Of a stretch of DNA of 23,765 nucleotides, positions 15,922 to 23,765 are shown piece after piece (within the stretch, counting starts at the first letter, position 1; every line of letters begins with the position of its first letter). Both the position numbers and the translations under genes were made by a program. This stretch comes from an uncultured Verrucomicrobiota bacterium (GTDB lineage Bacteria; Verrucomicrobiota; Verrucomicrobiae; Verrucomicrobiales; DEV007): positions 1 to 23,765 of the forward strand of contig CACJBM010000030.1 of NCBI GenBank assembly GCA_902591645.1. The letters run 5' to 3'. The notes below the pieces were generated by a model that made no database searches, was not told the DNA's origin, and saw nothing but the letters and a program-made list of their open reading frames with translations.

Positions 15922-16971
15922 ATGGCTTTAGCTGTAAACCTAAGAGAAGCCGGACTCACTAGTCTTGCCCTAGCAAAGATTGGCAATCCCCTCAAAGGTG
16001 AGCCGCTTCTTACCTCTAAGGAATTATGCAAATTTGATGAAGAAGAATCTGATCTTCTCACGAACTGCTTTCTAAATCCATTCAAGTCTCTGGACCCTCA
16101 TCAATTGCAGGGAATCAAAACTGAAGAAGGAAACCCTCTTTTTGATTATGCTCATGCAACTTTCAATGACGATGACTCACTATTAGATTCAGCAAAAGCA
16201 ATAGCACATCACCTCTATTCAAAATCATATCACCCAAACATCAAATCAGGAGATCTCTGTATTTCTCTGATTGAGGGAATTATCATTAAAGGAAAATCCG
16301 TACCGGGAATATGTATTATAAAAAGCGAAAATAAGGTGCCTTTCCTACAAATTTCGGATAACAACGGAGACCTGACACTGACAACCCAACATGGAATTTA
16401 CCCAGACAAAGTCGACAAGGGTTGCCTCATTCTAAATCACCAAAAAGAAAAAGGTTACGTCGTGTATCTCTTTGATAAATCTGGAAATACACAATTTTGG
16501 AACAAGGACTTCGTGGCAGCTGCCCCCATCAGAGATGAAGATTATCTGACAAAGAAATTTGGTGAACTCTGCATCAACTTCGCTAACAAAGGGATCAACT
16601 CTGAAGCAGATCAGAATACCCGAATGACAGTAGCTAACCGTGCCCTTAATTATCTAAATGAAAGTGAAGATTTTAAAATTGAGAATTTTGAAAAGGCCCT
16701 CGGTGAACCTGAGCTAGTAGACCAATTCACCTCATTCAAAAAACAATACGAAGAAAATGCCGGCAATAATATAAAGGACCAATTCTCAATATCTAAAAAA
16801 GAGGCAACCAAAGCTCAGAAGCGACTAAAAAAACGCATGAAACTTGATACCGGAGCAGACTTAACATTCACATCAAAGTTCTTAGATCAATCCGAAAGCT
16901 TATTAGAAGAGGGCTGGGATGAGAGCAAGGGTATGAACTATGTGAAAATATATTTTGGAGAAGAACTTTAA
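15922..16971 (+). CDS. NA37-family nucleoid-associated protein (YejK/NdpA-like)
   Basis: A 349-residue cytosolic protein, close to the length of E. coli YejK. Conserved blocks are SLALAKIGNPLKGEPLLTSK, KFDEEESDLLTNCFLNPFKS, HPNIKSGDLCISLIEGI, KSENKVPFLQISDN, LTTQHGIYPDKVDKGCLIL and EDYLTKKFGELCINFANKG, followed by a Lys-rich C-terminus. NA37 proteins bind DNA and associate with the nucleoid; their precise role is little known. It is preceded by a hairpin that may belong to the DUF4399 gene. Downstream, an 80-base gap with only a weak AT-rich hairpin separates it from the adaptor gene. The ATG used gives the expected N-terminus. Confidence 0.92.
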   Translation: MALAVNLREAGLTSLALAKIGNPLKGEPLLTSKELCKFDEEESDLLTNCFLNPFKSLDPHQLQGIKTEEGNPLFDYAHATFNDDDSLLDSAKAIAHHLYSKSYHPNIKSGDLCISLIEGIIIKGKSVPGICIIKSENKVPFLQISDNNGDLTLTTQHGIYPDKVDKGCLILNHQKEKGYVVYLFDKSGNTQFWNKDFVAAAPIRDEDYLTKKFGELCINFANKGINSEADQNTRMTVANRALNYLNESEDFKIENFEKALGEPELVDQFTSFKKQYEENAGNNIKDQFSISKKEATKAQKRLKKRMKLDTGADLTFTSKFLDQSESLLEEGWDESKGMNYVKIYFGEEL

Positions 16972-17084
16972 ATTGTTAAGATTCCCAATAATCTTACGCC
17001 TACTTATAATTAAATACCTACACCGATTCAAATAGCTTAAAAGCACCATAATTGATTAAAGAAAAACACCTCAATATCCTGAAC

Positions 17085-18521
17085 ATGAAAAGAAAAATTA
17101 TCGCTAATCTTATTTCATTAACCATTATCCTTGGTCATGTTTTTGCAGAAGATCAAAAACCGAATCCAGAAAACGGTAACAATGCAAAGGAACAGCCAAA
17201 ACCGACTCCTAGTGAACATACCGTCAAGACTGGACCATTCCATATTAAGATAGAACTTGATGCTTTCTTCAGTGCTGAAAAAGAGCACCAAATAAGTTTA
17301 AGCCCTGAAGCTTGGGCCGACATGACTTTGATCTCAGCTTTGTCGCATGGCACTAAAGTCAAAAAAGGGCAGAGCCTTCTAAGCCTAGAAACAAAAAAAA
17401 TAAAAAAAGCTATAGAAGAAATAGAGATTGGAAGTCCGCCCGCCAAGTTAGCCCTAGAATTACTCGAGTCAGAGTTAGCATCTCTAGAAAAAAGCACCCC
17501 TCTTATCATTGAGAAAACTAAAAGAGAAAAGAATATCGCTGATGAAAATTTAAGTTACTATGAAAAGGTCGGACATCCAGAAGCTATTCGAGCCACAGAA
17601 CTTAGTCTGCATTTTGCCAAGCAAAGCTACGATTATGCCAAAGAAGAATACGAGCAGTTACTGAAAATGTATGAAGCAGACGATCTGACAGAAGAGACTG
17701 AAGAGATCATCTTAAAACGTGCAAAGAACAGCTTCGAACGCGCTAGCGAAAATCTCCGCTTATCTAAAATGAGCATTGAACGCCAGTTAAAAATATCGCT
17801 ACCACAACAACTAACTTCAAAAAAATCCACTGCCGCCATCGGCGAAATAACTTTCCAAGACAGTATGCTTGTTCTCCCCCGAACACTTGAACAAAAACGC
17901 CACGCTGTGCAAAAAGCAAAACGCGACCAAGTAAAAGCAGAAGAGAATCTCAAAAACCTAAAGACTGATCTTGCATCATTTTCGATAGTTTCACCAGCTA
18001 ACGGAACCCTTTATTATGGACTAAGCAAAGACGGCAAATGGATCACCGCTCCAGCAATAGCTAAAAAACTTGTTCCAGGAGGAAAACTTGCACCTCATGA
18101 AGTTTTTATGACTATTGTTGAGTCTGGTTCCTTAGGACTAAAAGCCAGTGTACCTGAAGCAAAACTCACACATTTAAAAAATGGCCTAACCGCAACAATC
18201 ATTCCGACATCTAATCCTTCACTAAAAATCAAAGGACAAGTAACTGATGTGAATCATATTCCAGGTTCTTTCTCCACGACCTTATCAGCGGAAACCAAAG
18301 ACCCACTCCTCTTTCCAGGAATGACAGCAAAAGTAACTATTATCGCAGCAGAATATGATAAAGTTATCACCGTTCCAAATGGTTTACTTGATGATAACAA
18401 TGTTTGGATCATGAACGGTGAAGAAAAAATCCAACGCCCAGTAAAGATCGGACCAAGCGACGGCAAGGTCACGGTAATCCTCGAAGGATTAAATGAAGGA
18501 GAAAAAGTCGTTTCTAAATAA
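17085..18521 (+). CDS. HlyD/MFP-type periplasmic adaptor-like protein
   Basis: I start at ATG 17085, which opens into a signal peptide (MKRKIIANLISLTIILGHVF, then AEDQK). A TTG at 17052 would add 11 residues before it. About 478 residues. The first half-motif of a barrel-sandwich (lipoyl-like) domain is SHGTKVKKGQSLLSLETKK. A long helical hairpin follows (about residues 120-305), and the second half-motif is FSIVSPANGTLYYGLSKDG. A beta-barrel-like part with VPEAKLTHLKNGLTATIIP and a C-terminal segment with TVPNGLLDDNNVWI complete it. Membrane fusion proteins join an inner-membrane pump to an outer-membrane channel, but no pump or TolC-like gene is adjacent. The next gene starts 14 bases later, so the two are probably cotranscribed. 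Confidence 0.82.
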   Translation: MKRKIIANLISLTIILGHVFAEDQKPNPENGNNAKEQPKPTPSEHTVKTGPFHIKIELDAFFSAEKEHQISLSPEAWADMTLISALSHGTKVKKGQSLLSLETKKIKKAIEEIEIGSPPAKLALELLESELASLEKSTPLIIEKTKREKNIADENLSYYEKVGHPEAIRATELSLHFAKQSYDYAKEEYEQLLKMYEADDLTEETEEIILKRAKNSFERASENLRLSKMSIERQLKISLPQQLTSKKSTAAIGEITFQDSMLVLPRTLEQKRHAVQKAKRDQVKAEENLKNLKTDLASFSIVSPANGTLYYGLSKDGKWITAPAIAKKLVPGGKLAPHEVFMTIVESGSLGLKASVPEAKLTHLKNGLTATIIPTSNPSLKIKGQVTDVNHIPGSFSTTLSAETKDPLLFPGMTAKVTIIAAEYDKVITVPNGLLDDNNVWIMNGEEKIQRPVKIGPSDGKVTVILEGLNEGEKVVSK

Positions 18522-18535
18522 TTTAAATTCTATCA

Positions 18536-19732
18536 ATGATTAAATCACGATCAGGAATTGGCTTAATAATATCTAAAGCCGTTCTATTTTTAAGCTTGTT
18601 TTTGGTAACTCACCCTCAACTCATGATGGGTGACACTGGCATCCAAAAAGCTTCTCGGCAGCCTCCGCCCAAAGGAGCAATAGAGTCTTCTATACGTAAA
18701 GGTGTTGACTTTTTAATATCCAATCAAAACAAAGATGGATCCTGGGGATCCGCAAGAAACACAAAGGGCCTAAATATTTATGCTCCGGTACCTGGCGCTC
18801 ACCATGCGTTTCGAGCTGCTGTTACAGCTATGTGCGTTAATGCTTTAATTGAAACAAATGCCGCTGATCACGATCCAAAAGCCAAAGATACACTCGAACG
18901 TGGTGAAAAATGGATCCTAAAAAATCTTGGGTCAGTCCGAAGGGCTAACCATGATGCACTTTATAACGTATGGGGACATTCTTATGGGATCGCCGCATTA
19001 GTTGCGATGCACAATAAGAAAGGAGTCTCAGATGAGCGCAAAAAAATCATAAAAGATTCAATAAGACACCAAATCAAAATGCTTCAGAAATATGAAAGTG
19101 TTGATGGTGGTTGGGGATATTATGATTTCCGTTATCAGGCCAAACAACCATCCTCCTCCTCAATTAGCTTTACTAACTCAACAGCATTAGTTGCATTAAA
19201 AAGAGCAGAACAGATAGGTGTCAATGTTCCAGACCGCCTCGTTAAACGCGCATTTGATGCCACTAAACGACAACAAAAACCAGACTTCTCCTATGCCTAT
19301 GGTGAATATCTAAAGCTTCGACCAATGCGAGGCATCAACCTCCCAGGTGGAAGCCTTGGAAGATCTCAAGCCTGCAATATTGCCCTTAAATTATGGGGAG
19401 ATGAAAAGGTCACAGAAAAAGTAATCGATACTTGGCTGGATAAGCTATGGGCTCGAAACGGCTGGTTATCGATTGGAAGAAAACGTCCAATCCCCCATGA
19501 AAGTTGGTTCCAAGTAGCAGGATACTTTTATTATTACGGACACTACTATGCATCACTCTGTATTGAAGATTTATCCGATTCAAAAAATGCTGAATACCAT
19601 AAAGGTCAATTAGCTGCTATTATGTTACCACTACAAGAAAAGGAAGGAAGTTGGTGGGATTATCCTTTTTATTCTTATCACCGACCATACGGAACAGCAT
19701 TTGCTCTGATGACTCTGGTCCGTTGCCTTTGA
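18536..19732 (+). CDS. Secreted prenyltransferase/squalene-cyclase-repeat (alpha/alpha-toroid) protein
   Basis: A 398-residue protein with an N-terminal hydrophobic signal (AVLFLSLFLVTHPQL) and a repeat-built body. The segment RKGVDFLISNQNKDGSWG fits the QW motif of squalene-hopene cyclase-type repeats. Further copies are YESVDGGWGYYDF, QKPDFSYAYGEY, WARNGWLSIG and QEKEGSWWDY. Such repeats form an alpha/alpha toroid. I see no DxDD catalytic motif of hopene or squalene cyclases and no farnesyltransferase-type zinc ligands, and the signal places it outside the cytosol. A role as a cyclase is therefore doubtful; many such proteins in Planctomycetes and Verrucomicrobia have no known function. It ends in TGA, 11 bases from the stop of the convergent pntB. 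Confidence 0.85.
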   Translation: MIKSRSGIGLIISKAVLFLSLFLVTHPQLMMGDTGIQKASRQPPPKGAIESSIRKGVDFLISNQNKDGSWGSARNTKGLNIYAPVPGAHHAFRAAVTAMCVNALIETNAADHDPKAKDTLERGEKWILKNLGSVRRANHDALYNVWGHSYGIAALVAMHNKKGVSDERKKIIKDSIRHQIKMLQKYESVDGGWGYYDFRYQAKQPSSSSISFTNSTALVALKRAEQIGVNVPDRLVKRAFDATKRQQKPDFSYAYGEYLKLRPMRGINLPGGSLGRSQACNIALKLWGDEKVTEKVIDTWLDKLWARNGWLSIGRKRPIPHESWFQVAGYFYYYGHYYASLCIEDLSDSKNAEYHKGQLAAIMLPLQEKEGSWWDYPFYSYHRPYGTAFALMTLVRCL

Positions 19733-19743
19733 GAGGAGAAAAT

Positions 19744-21159
19744 TTATTCCTCAAACTGAGCAACCATACTACCGACGGTGGCCTTAGCATCGCCATAGAT
19801 CATCCTACAATTTTCGCGGAAAAAGAGAGTATTAATAATGCCAGAATATCCAGCTCCTTGACCACGCTTAAGGACAAATACTGATCTCGCTTGATGGACG
19901 TTTATAATAGGCATTCCATAAATCGGACTCTCCTCGTCTTCGAGCGCAGCTGGATTCACTACATCGTTAGCGCCAATCACAATTGCAACATCAACTGTCG
20001 GCATAATTGCATTCACTTCTTCCATCTCGCATAGCTGCTCGTATGGAACATCAGCCTCAGCCAACAAAACATTCATGTGGCCCGGCATGCGACCGGCTAC
20101 CGGATGAACCGCATGCCTCACCTCGGCTCCATTCCGCTCAAGAATTTCAGAAAGTTCTTTAACTACATGCTGAGCCTGCGCCACAGCCATTCCATAACCA
20201 GGCACAAAAACGACGCTCTGAGCTGCTTCAAGTACATAGTAAGCATCTTCCACGCTTAGAGCTTTCATTTCGCCTTCAACTTCCTTACCTCCGGAACTTG
20301 CAAGGGCCCCAAAGCCTCCAAACAGAACATTGCCGAGGCTACGATTCATTGCCTTGCACATAATGATACTGAGAATTAGCCCACTCGCTCCAACCAAACA
20401 CCCGGCCACAACAAGTACTGTGTTTGTAATCACAAAACCTGCAGCCGCTGCTCCTAGTCCAGAAAAGGAATTTAATAAAGCAATCACTACGGGCATGTCC
20501 CCTCCTCCTATAGGAATCACACCTAGCACACCAATTAGTAATGATAGAGCAATGACCCACCACAGCACGAACCTAGCCGTTTCATTATCCACTATTGTAA
20601 TAAAATAGCACCCAACCATAACAGCCCCCAGCATCACTAATAAATTAATGAGCTTTTGTAATGGAAAAATTGTAGCGGTACCACCGACCTTTCCTGAAAG
20701 CTTAAGATAAGCAACGATAGAACCGGTAAATGTTATGCCCCCAATAATGACTGCAAGAACAATGACCAAAGCTAAGAACCATTGACCAGGCATTGCATCA
20801 CCCGCACTTTTTAAATAAGTACTCCAGTCCCCACTGGCCTTTTCATACTCCGACCAACCAACAAACAAACTTGCCAAGCCTCCAAACCCGTTAAACAACG
20901 CAACTAACTCTGGCATTCCAGTCATTTGAACTCGTTTAGCTGCAATTAACCCAACAACTCCTCCAAGAGCCAGACCCGCCACTATCCAAGTATAATCAAG
21001 ACCACTCTTGGAAAGCGTCACAATAACGGCAATGAGCATCCCCAAAGATGAAACTCTATTTCCTTTAACAGCAGTCGATGCTGAACCAAGCATCTTTATG
21101 CCAAGAATAAAAAGGATTGCGGCAACAATGTAAGAAACGTTAATTATAGATTCTGGCAT
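19744..21159 (-). CDS. pntB: NAD(P) transhydrogenase subunit beta
   Basis: A 471-residue protein near the usual length. The N-terminal half has many hydrophobic segments (for example SYIVAAILFILGIKMLG, YTWIVAGLALGGVVGLIA, LVIVLAVIIGGITFTGSIVA) that form the proton channel. The C-terminal third is the NADP(H)-binding domain with VVFVPGYGMAVAQAQH, VHPVAGRMPGHMNVLLAEA, VAIVIGANDVVNP and MIYGDAKATVGSMVAQF. With the alpha subunits it uses the proton-motive force to drive hydride transfer from NADH to NADP. It is the last gene of the minus-strand operon, 42 bases after pntAB. Its end faces the toroid gene with no room for a terminator between them. Confidence 0.97.
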   Translation of the reverse strand: MPESIINVSYIVAAILFILGIKMLGSASTAVKGNRVSSLGMLIAVIVTLSKSGLDYTWIVAGLALGGVVGLIAAKRVQMTGMPELVALFNGFGGLASLFVGWSEYEKASGDWSTYLKSAGDAMPGQWFLALVIVLAVIIGGITFTGSIVAYLKLSGKVGGTATIFPLQKLINLLVMLGAVMVGCYFITIVDNETARFVLWWVIALSLLIGVLGVIPIGGGDMPVVIALLNSFSGLGAAAAGFVITNTVLVVAGCLVGASGLILSIIMCKAMNRSLGNVLFGGFGALASSGGKEVEGEMKALSVEDAYYVLEAAQSVVFVPGYGMAVAQAQHVVKELSEILERNGAEVRHAVHPVAGRMPGHMNVLLAEADVPYEQLCEMEEVNAIMPTVDVAIVIGANDVVNPAALEDEESPIYGMPIINVHQARSVFVLKRGQGAGYSGIINTLFFRENCRMIYGDAKATVGSMVAQFEE

Positions 21160-21201
21160 GCTCGGCAGTGAAAGATTACAAGTTCAAGAAACTCCTATTG
21201 G

Positions 21202-21483
21202 TTAGTCTTTTTTTGTTTTAAACATAGACAGCATACGATCAGTTACGTAGTAGCCACCCACAACATTTATGGTTGCCAGCACAAGAGCAGCCAGACCCAG
21301 CCACTTCGATATAGCATCATCCTGTTGTCCAGAAGCAATCAATGCACCCACTATTGTAATACCTGAAATTGCATTAGATCCCGACATCAATGGCGTATGC
21401 AATTGAGAAGGAACTTTTGAAATCAACTCAAAGCCAAGGAAGGCCGCTAAGACAAAAGTAAATAAAAGTAAGATAAGTTCCAT
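21202..21483 (-). CDS. pntAB: NAD(P) transhydrogenase subunit alpha, C-terminal part (alpha2)
   Basis: A 93-residue membrane protein with three hydrophobic spans: LILLLFTFVLAAFLGFELI near the N-terminus, GSNAISGITIVGALIA in the middle, and LGLAALVLATINVVGGYYV at the end. The loop SKVPSQLHTPLMSGSNAISG is typical of this subunit. It anchors the soluble alpha1 subunit and helps form the proton path with PntB. Its separate coding from pntAA is the split arrangement seen in several bacteria. It lies 16 bases after pntAA. Confidence 0.95.
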   Translation of the reverse strand: MELILLLFTFVLAAFLGFELISKVPSQLHTPLMSGSNAISGITIVGALIASGQQDDAISKWLGLAALVLATINVVGGYYVTDRMLSMFKTKKD

Positions 21484-21499
21484 TGATTAAATAATTAAT

Positions 21500-22645
21500 T
21501 TATTCTTCACCATTTTCCTTAAGAAATCTCTCATGAACAATTTTTCCCTCATGCGTTAAGACGCAACCAGATAATATTTCATCATCAAGATCGAGTTTAA
21601 ACGCATTCCCTTCCTGATCCCAAAAATGCTCAACGAAATTACCCAAATTTGAGGAAAAAACCTGACTCGAATGCCTAGCAACACGGCCTTCAAAATTGCC
21701 AATGCCCACAATGCTAACTCCATTTTCTGTCACAATTTCTTGATCCAAGACTGTGCCCTCAACGTTCCCACCGGACTCTGCTGCCAAATCAATTATCATG
21801 CTTCCCGGCTTCATCCTTTGTATTACATCCTTTGTGACGAGTATGGGGGATTTCCTGCCAAAGACTTTGGCTGTAGTAATAACCACATCAGATTCCTCAC
21901 AAACTTTTGCCTGTTCTTCACGCTGTTTTTCAAGCTGTTCAGGCGTCAATTCTTTCGCATAAACCTGACCAGTTTCTGAGGAATCATCACCAAGATCAAT
22001 TCTTAACGCCTTGGCCCCAAGAGACTCTGCCTGTTCAAGAGCCTCCTGACGAACATCAAAGGCTGTGACCCTAGCACCTAAACGTTTGGCTGTAGCGATC
22101 GCCTGAAGTCCTGCCACTCCGATTCCCAAAATAAAGTACTTGGCAGGAGAAATTGTTCCTGCAGGAGTCATCATCATAGGCAGTATCTTATTTAGCTTAT
22201 CTGCCGAATGTATAACGGCCGTATATCCTGCAATATTTGCCTGTGAACTGAGCGCATCCATTTTTTGAGCAAGGGTCGTTCTTGGAATCATTTCCAAACT
22301 CACTGCAGTGATGCCACAAGACGCCATCGCATTAAGGGACTCAATATCATTAAATGGATCAAGAAAGCTAAGATGCATAGCACCCTCTTTGAGAATGCTT
22401 ATTTCTTCACTCGGAGGCTTCTTAACGCGAAAAATAAAATCAGCATTTGATAAGGACGAACCCCTGTCAGTAACGATCTTTGCTCCAGATTCGGAATATT
22501 CAGTATCAGAATGGTCGCACCCAGCCCCAATCCCGGATTCAACCTCCACTTCCAATCCAATATCAACTAACTTCTTAACTGTTGCTGGAGTAAGAGCTGC
22601 CCTAGTTTCAGTAGAATCAGTCTCCTTGGGGGCAAATATTATCAT
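21500..22645 (-). CDS. pntAA: NAD(P) transhydrogenase subunit alpha, soluble NAD-binding part (alpha1)
   Basis: A 381-residue cytosolic protein of the split PntAA type and of the usual length. The alanine dehydrogenase/PNT N-terminal domain has RAALTPATVKKLVDIGLEVE, MHLSFLDPF and ALSSQANIAGYTAV. The Rossmann domain has GIGVAGLQAIATAKRLGARV and ends its first part at TAFDVR. A later block reads VITTAKVFGRKSPILVTKD. It binds NAD(H) and transfers hydride to NADP on PntB. It is the first gene of the operon. TATAAA at 22663-22658, 12 bases before the ATG, may be a -10 element with a very short leader, but no convincing -35 goes with it. Confidence 0.96.
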   Translation of the reverse strand: MIIFAPKETDSTETRAALTPATVKKLVDIGLEVEVESGIGAGCDHSDTEYSESGAKIVTDRGSSLSNADFIFRVKKPPSEEISILKEGAMHLSFLDPFNDIESLNAMASCGITAVSLEMIPRTTLAQKMDALSSQANIAGYTAVIHSADKLNKILPMMMTPAGTISPAKYFILGIGVAGLQAIATAKRLGARVTAFDVRQEALEQAESLGAKALRIDLGDDSSETGQVYAKELTPEQLEKQREEQAKVCEESDVVITTAKVFGRKSPILVTKDVIQRMKPGSMIIDLAAESGGNVEGTVLDQEIVTENGVSIVGIGNFEGRVARHSSQVFSSNLGNFVEHFWDQEGNAFKLDLDDEILSGCVLTHEGKIVHERFLKENGEE

Positions 22646-22699
22646 GAACTAGTCCAATTTATATACTGGAATCATGCCAAACTAACGCTGAAATGAAAT

Positions 22700-23611
22700 T
22701 TGTCGATTCCAACAAAAATATCCTATATCTTATATAAAAGGATATCATTAAATATTAAAGCTCCTAATAAATTGATATATAAAGTAATTCAGCCCCTTTG
22801 TTATCTTGCGATTATATCCGCTCTGATAATTGTCGCATGCTCACAAAATGAGCCAAAAGCCCTATCCGTTGAATCTAAAAGATATGCTATAAGAACCAGC
22901 CAAATTCGCCTTTCTGCGCCAGAAGCCAAAAAAATTGGTAATAAAATCTGGAAGAATGAGTGCGGAGGAACGCTAGAAGGCCTCACAAGTTGGAACAAAG
23001 GTGAATATTTTGCCTCTCTGGGTATAGGTCACTTCATATGGTATAGCCGCGTCAAAGAAGGACCCTTTGAAGAAAGTTTCCCAAAACTCATTCAATTTAT
23101 AACTTCAAAAGGGATCAGAGTCCCAGCAATAGCAAGAACAGCCGATTGCCCCTGGAGTTCAAGAACAGAGTTCATTAATGCTAAAAATTCCCCTCAAATG
23201 AATCAATTAAGGCAATTCCTTCATAGAACAATTCCTTTACAGACCTCATTCATTCTAACTCGCCTCGAACAGGCTTTACCAAAGATGTTGATTCAAGCTC
23301 CTATAAATAAGCAGAAAAAAATTAAACATAATTTCTATACATTATTACAGAGCCAACAAGGAAAGTACGCCTTAATGGACTATGTGAACTTTAAGGGAGA
23401 AGGAACAAACAAAAAAGAACGTTACAAAGGAAAGGGTTGGGGAATGCTACAAGTGCTTGAAGAGATGCGCTCCAATCTCCCTTCAAGCCAAGCCGCGCCT
23501 GAATTTGCAAGAGCAGCTGATTACGTTTTGACACAAAGAGTTAAAAATGCTCCTAAAGATGAAACGAAATGGCTTAAGGGCTGGAGAAATAGACTCAAAA
23601 CTTATTATTAG
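22700..23611 (+). CDS. Lipoprotein with lysozyme-like motif, function unknown
   Basis: The frame opens at TTG 22700 (303 residues). A TTG at 22772 gives a better lipoprotein signal, starting at residue 25 (IYKVIQPLCYLAIISALIIV, then AC at the cleavage site), so the real start may be there. The mature part has the block KIWKNECGGTLEGLTSWNKG followed by EYFASLGIGHFIWY. A later Cys/Trp motif reads TADCPWSSRTEF, and a C-terminal Trp-rich end closes it. The Glu (residue 87) followed by GIGH recalls the catalytic region of GH24-type lysozymes, but this is my inference. Similar uncharacterised proteins exist in Gram-negative bacteria. It is divergent from pntAA with a 54-base gap, and ndk follows. 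Confidence 0.75.
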   Translation: MSIPTKISYILYKRISLNIKAPNKLIYKVIQPLCYLAIISALIIVACSQNEPKALSVESKRYAIRTSQIRLSAPEAKKIGNKIWKNECGGTLEGLTSWNKGEYFASLGIGHFIWYSRVKEGPFEESFPKLIQFITSKGIRVPAIARTADCPWSSRTEFINAKNSPQMNQLRQFLHRTIPLQTSFILTRLEQALPKMLIQAPINKQKKIKHNFYTLLQSQQGKYALMDYVNFKGEGTNKKERYKGKGWGMLQVLEEMRSNLPSSQAAPEFARAADYVLTQRVKNAPKDETKWLKGWRNRLKTYY

Positions 23612-23649
23612 CCATTAGACTTTACAGATTAATCTAAGTGAACTCTTCT

Positions 23650-23679
23650 TTGACTTCTCACTAGCTTGCGGCATTTATT
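23650..23679 (+). promoter_or_regulatory. Possible sigma70-type promoter of ndk
   Basis: TTGACT at 23650-23655 (5 of 6 to TTGACA) and TTTATT at 23674-23679 (4 of 6 to TATAAT) are 18 bases apart. The -10 ends 27 bases before the ndk ATG. The position suits ndk, which follows an unrelated gene. Confidence 0.35.
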
Positions 23680-23706
23680 AAACGTCCCATTTAAATCAAT
23701 TCTATA

Positions 23707-23765
23707 ATGTCACTAGAAACTACCCTCATCCTATTCAAGACTGATTGCGTCGAAAAACATTTAGT
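23707..23765 (+). CDS. ndk: Nucleoside diphosphate kinase, 3'-truncated by the window
   Basis: Nineteen full codons are visible: MSLETTLILFKTDCVEKHL, then GT of the next. This matches the start of Ndk, whose first strand and helix read ETTL-(V/I)-L-(I/F)-KPDAV. Ndk transfers the gamma phosphate of ATP to other nucleoside diphosphates through a phospho-histidine that would lie beyond the window. The usual KPD triplet is KTD here. A promoter-like pair lies upstream. Confidence 0.75.
   Translation, partial: MSLETTLILFKTDCVEKHL

Noticed and set aside
16977..16996. Hairpin TAAGATT/AATCTTA after the NA37 gene
   Set aside because: Seven pairs, but nearly all A-T, and no T-run follows, so I do not call a terminator.
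19651..19884. Plus-strand open frame across the toroid/pntB junction
   Set aside because: It overlaps the ends of two well-supported genes and has no recognisable product.
20330..20608. Plus-strand open frame opposite pntB
   Set aside because: It is antisense to the membrane region of pntB, which is clearly the real gene.
23621..23640. AGATTAATCT palindrome after the lipoprotein gene
   Set aside because: Short AT-rich palindrome without a T-run; no support as terminator or operator.

Overview
The window reads as a chromosomal segment of a low-GC, probably marine member of the Verrucomicrobiota. Three things point there. First, a 51-residue protein at 10363-10518 looks like the small basic protein family restricted to Verrucomicrobia and Chlamydiae. 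Second, there is a DUF1549/DUF1553 (PSD1) gene followed by a DUF1501 gene, a pairing common in the Planctomycetes-Verrucomicrobia group. Third, there is a ThuA-domain protein with a signal peptide, and most genes lack a clear Shine-Dalgarno sequence. No phage genes, transposases, CRISPR arrays, rRNAs or tRNAs were seen.

Layout. 1-3.7 kb: a plus-strand run of a PSD1-type protein (cut by the window edge), a DUF1501 protein and a sulfotransferase. 3.7-5.0 kb: one minus-strand gene interrupted by a single in-frame TGA. The reading frame continues for 260 codons after it, and a small hairpin lies just downstream, so I read it as a candidate selenoprotein: a secreted EF-hand plus thioredoxin-like protein. 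5.1-8.9 kb: a DUF6600 (Trp/Gly-rich) secreted protein ending in four 38-residue repeats, convergent with a secreted protein of unknown function. 9.2-13.3 kb: housekeeping genes, namely a NifU/IscU-type scaffold overlapping sufT, the small basic protein, an S4-domain pseudouridine synthase and acetyl-CoA synthetase. 13.4-17 kb: a coiled-coil protein, a ThuA-domain protein with a strong terminator, a DUF4399 protein and a NA37-type nucleoid-associated protein. 17.1-19.7 kb: a membrane-fusion-type adaptor and a secreted alpha/alpha-toroid (prenyltransferase/squalene-cyclase repeat) protein, apparently one operon. 19.7-22.6 kb: the proton-translocating transhydrogenase operon pntAA-pntAB-pntB on the minus strand. 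22.7-23.8 kb: a lipoprotein with a lysozyme-like motif and the first 19 codons of ndk.

Working together. The transhydrogenase, Acs and Ndk belong to central metabolism, and NifU-like plus SufT to Fe-S cluster assembly. PSD1, DUF1501, ThuA, DUF4399 and sulfotransferase proteins are typical of the secreted polysaccharide-related repertoire of this phylum. The most interesting item is the TGA-interrupted thioredoxin-like gene. Its frame stays open across the TGA, while TGA ends at least five other genes in the window. The hairpin downstream has the size, distance and loop guanine expected of a bacterial SECIS element. No selA, selB, selC or selD gene lies in the window, so Sec insertion is an inference.
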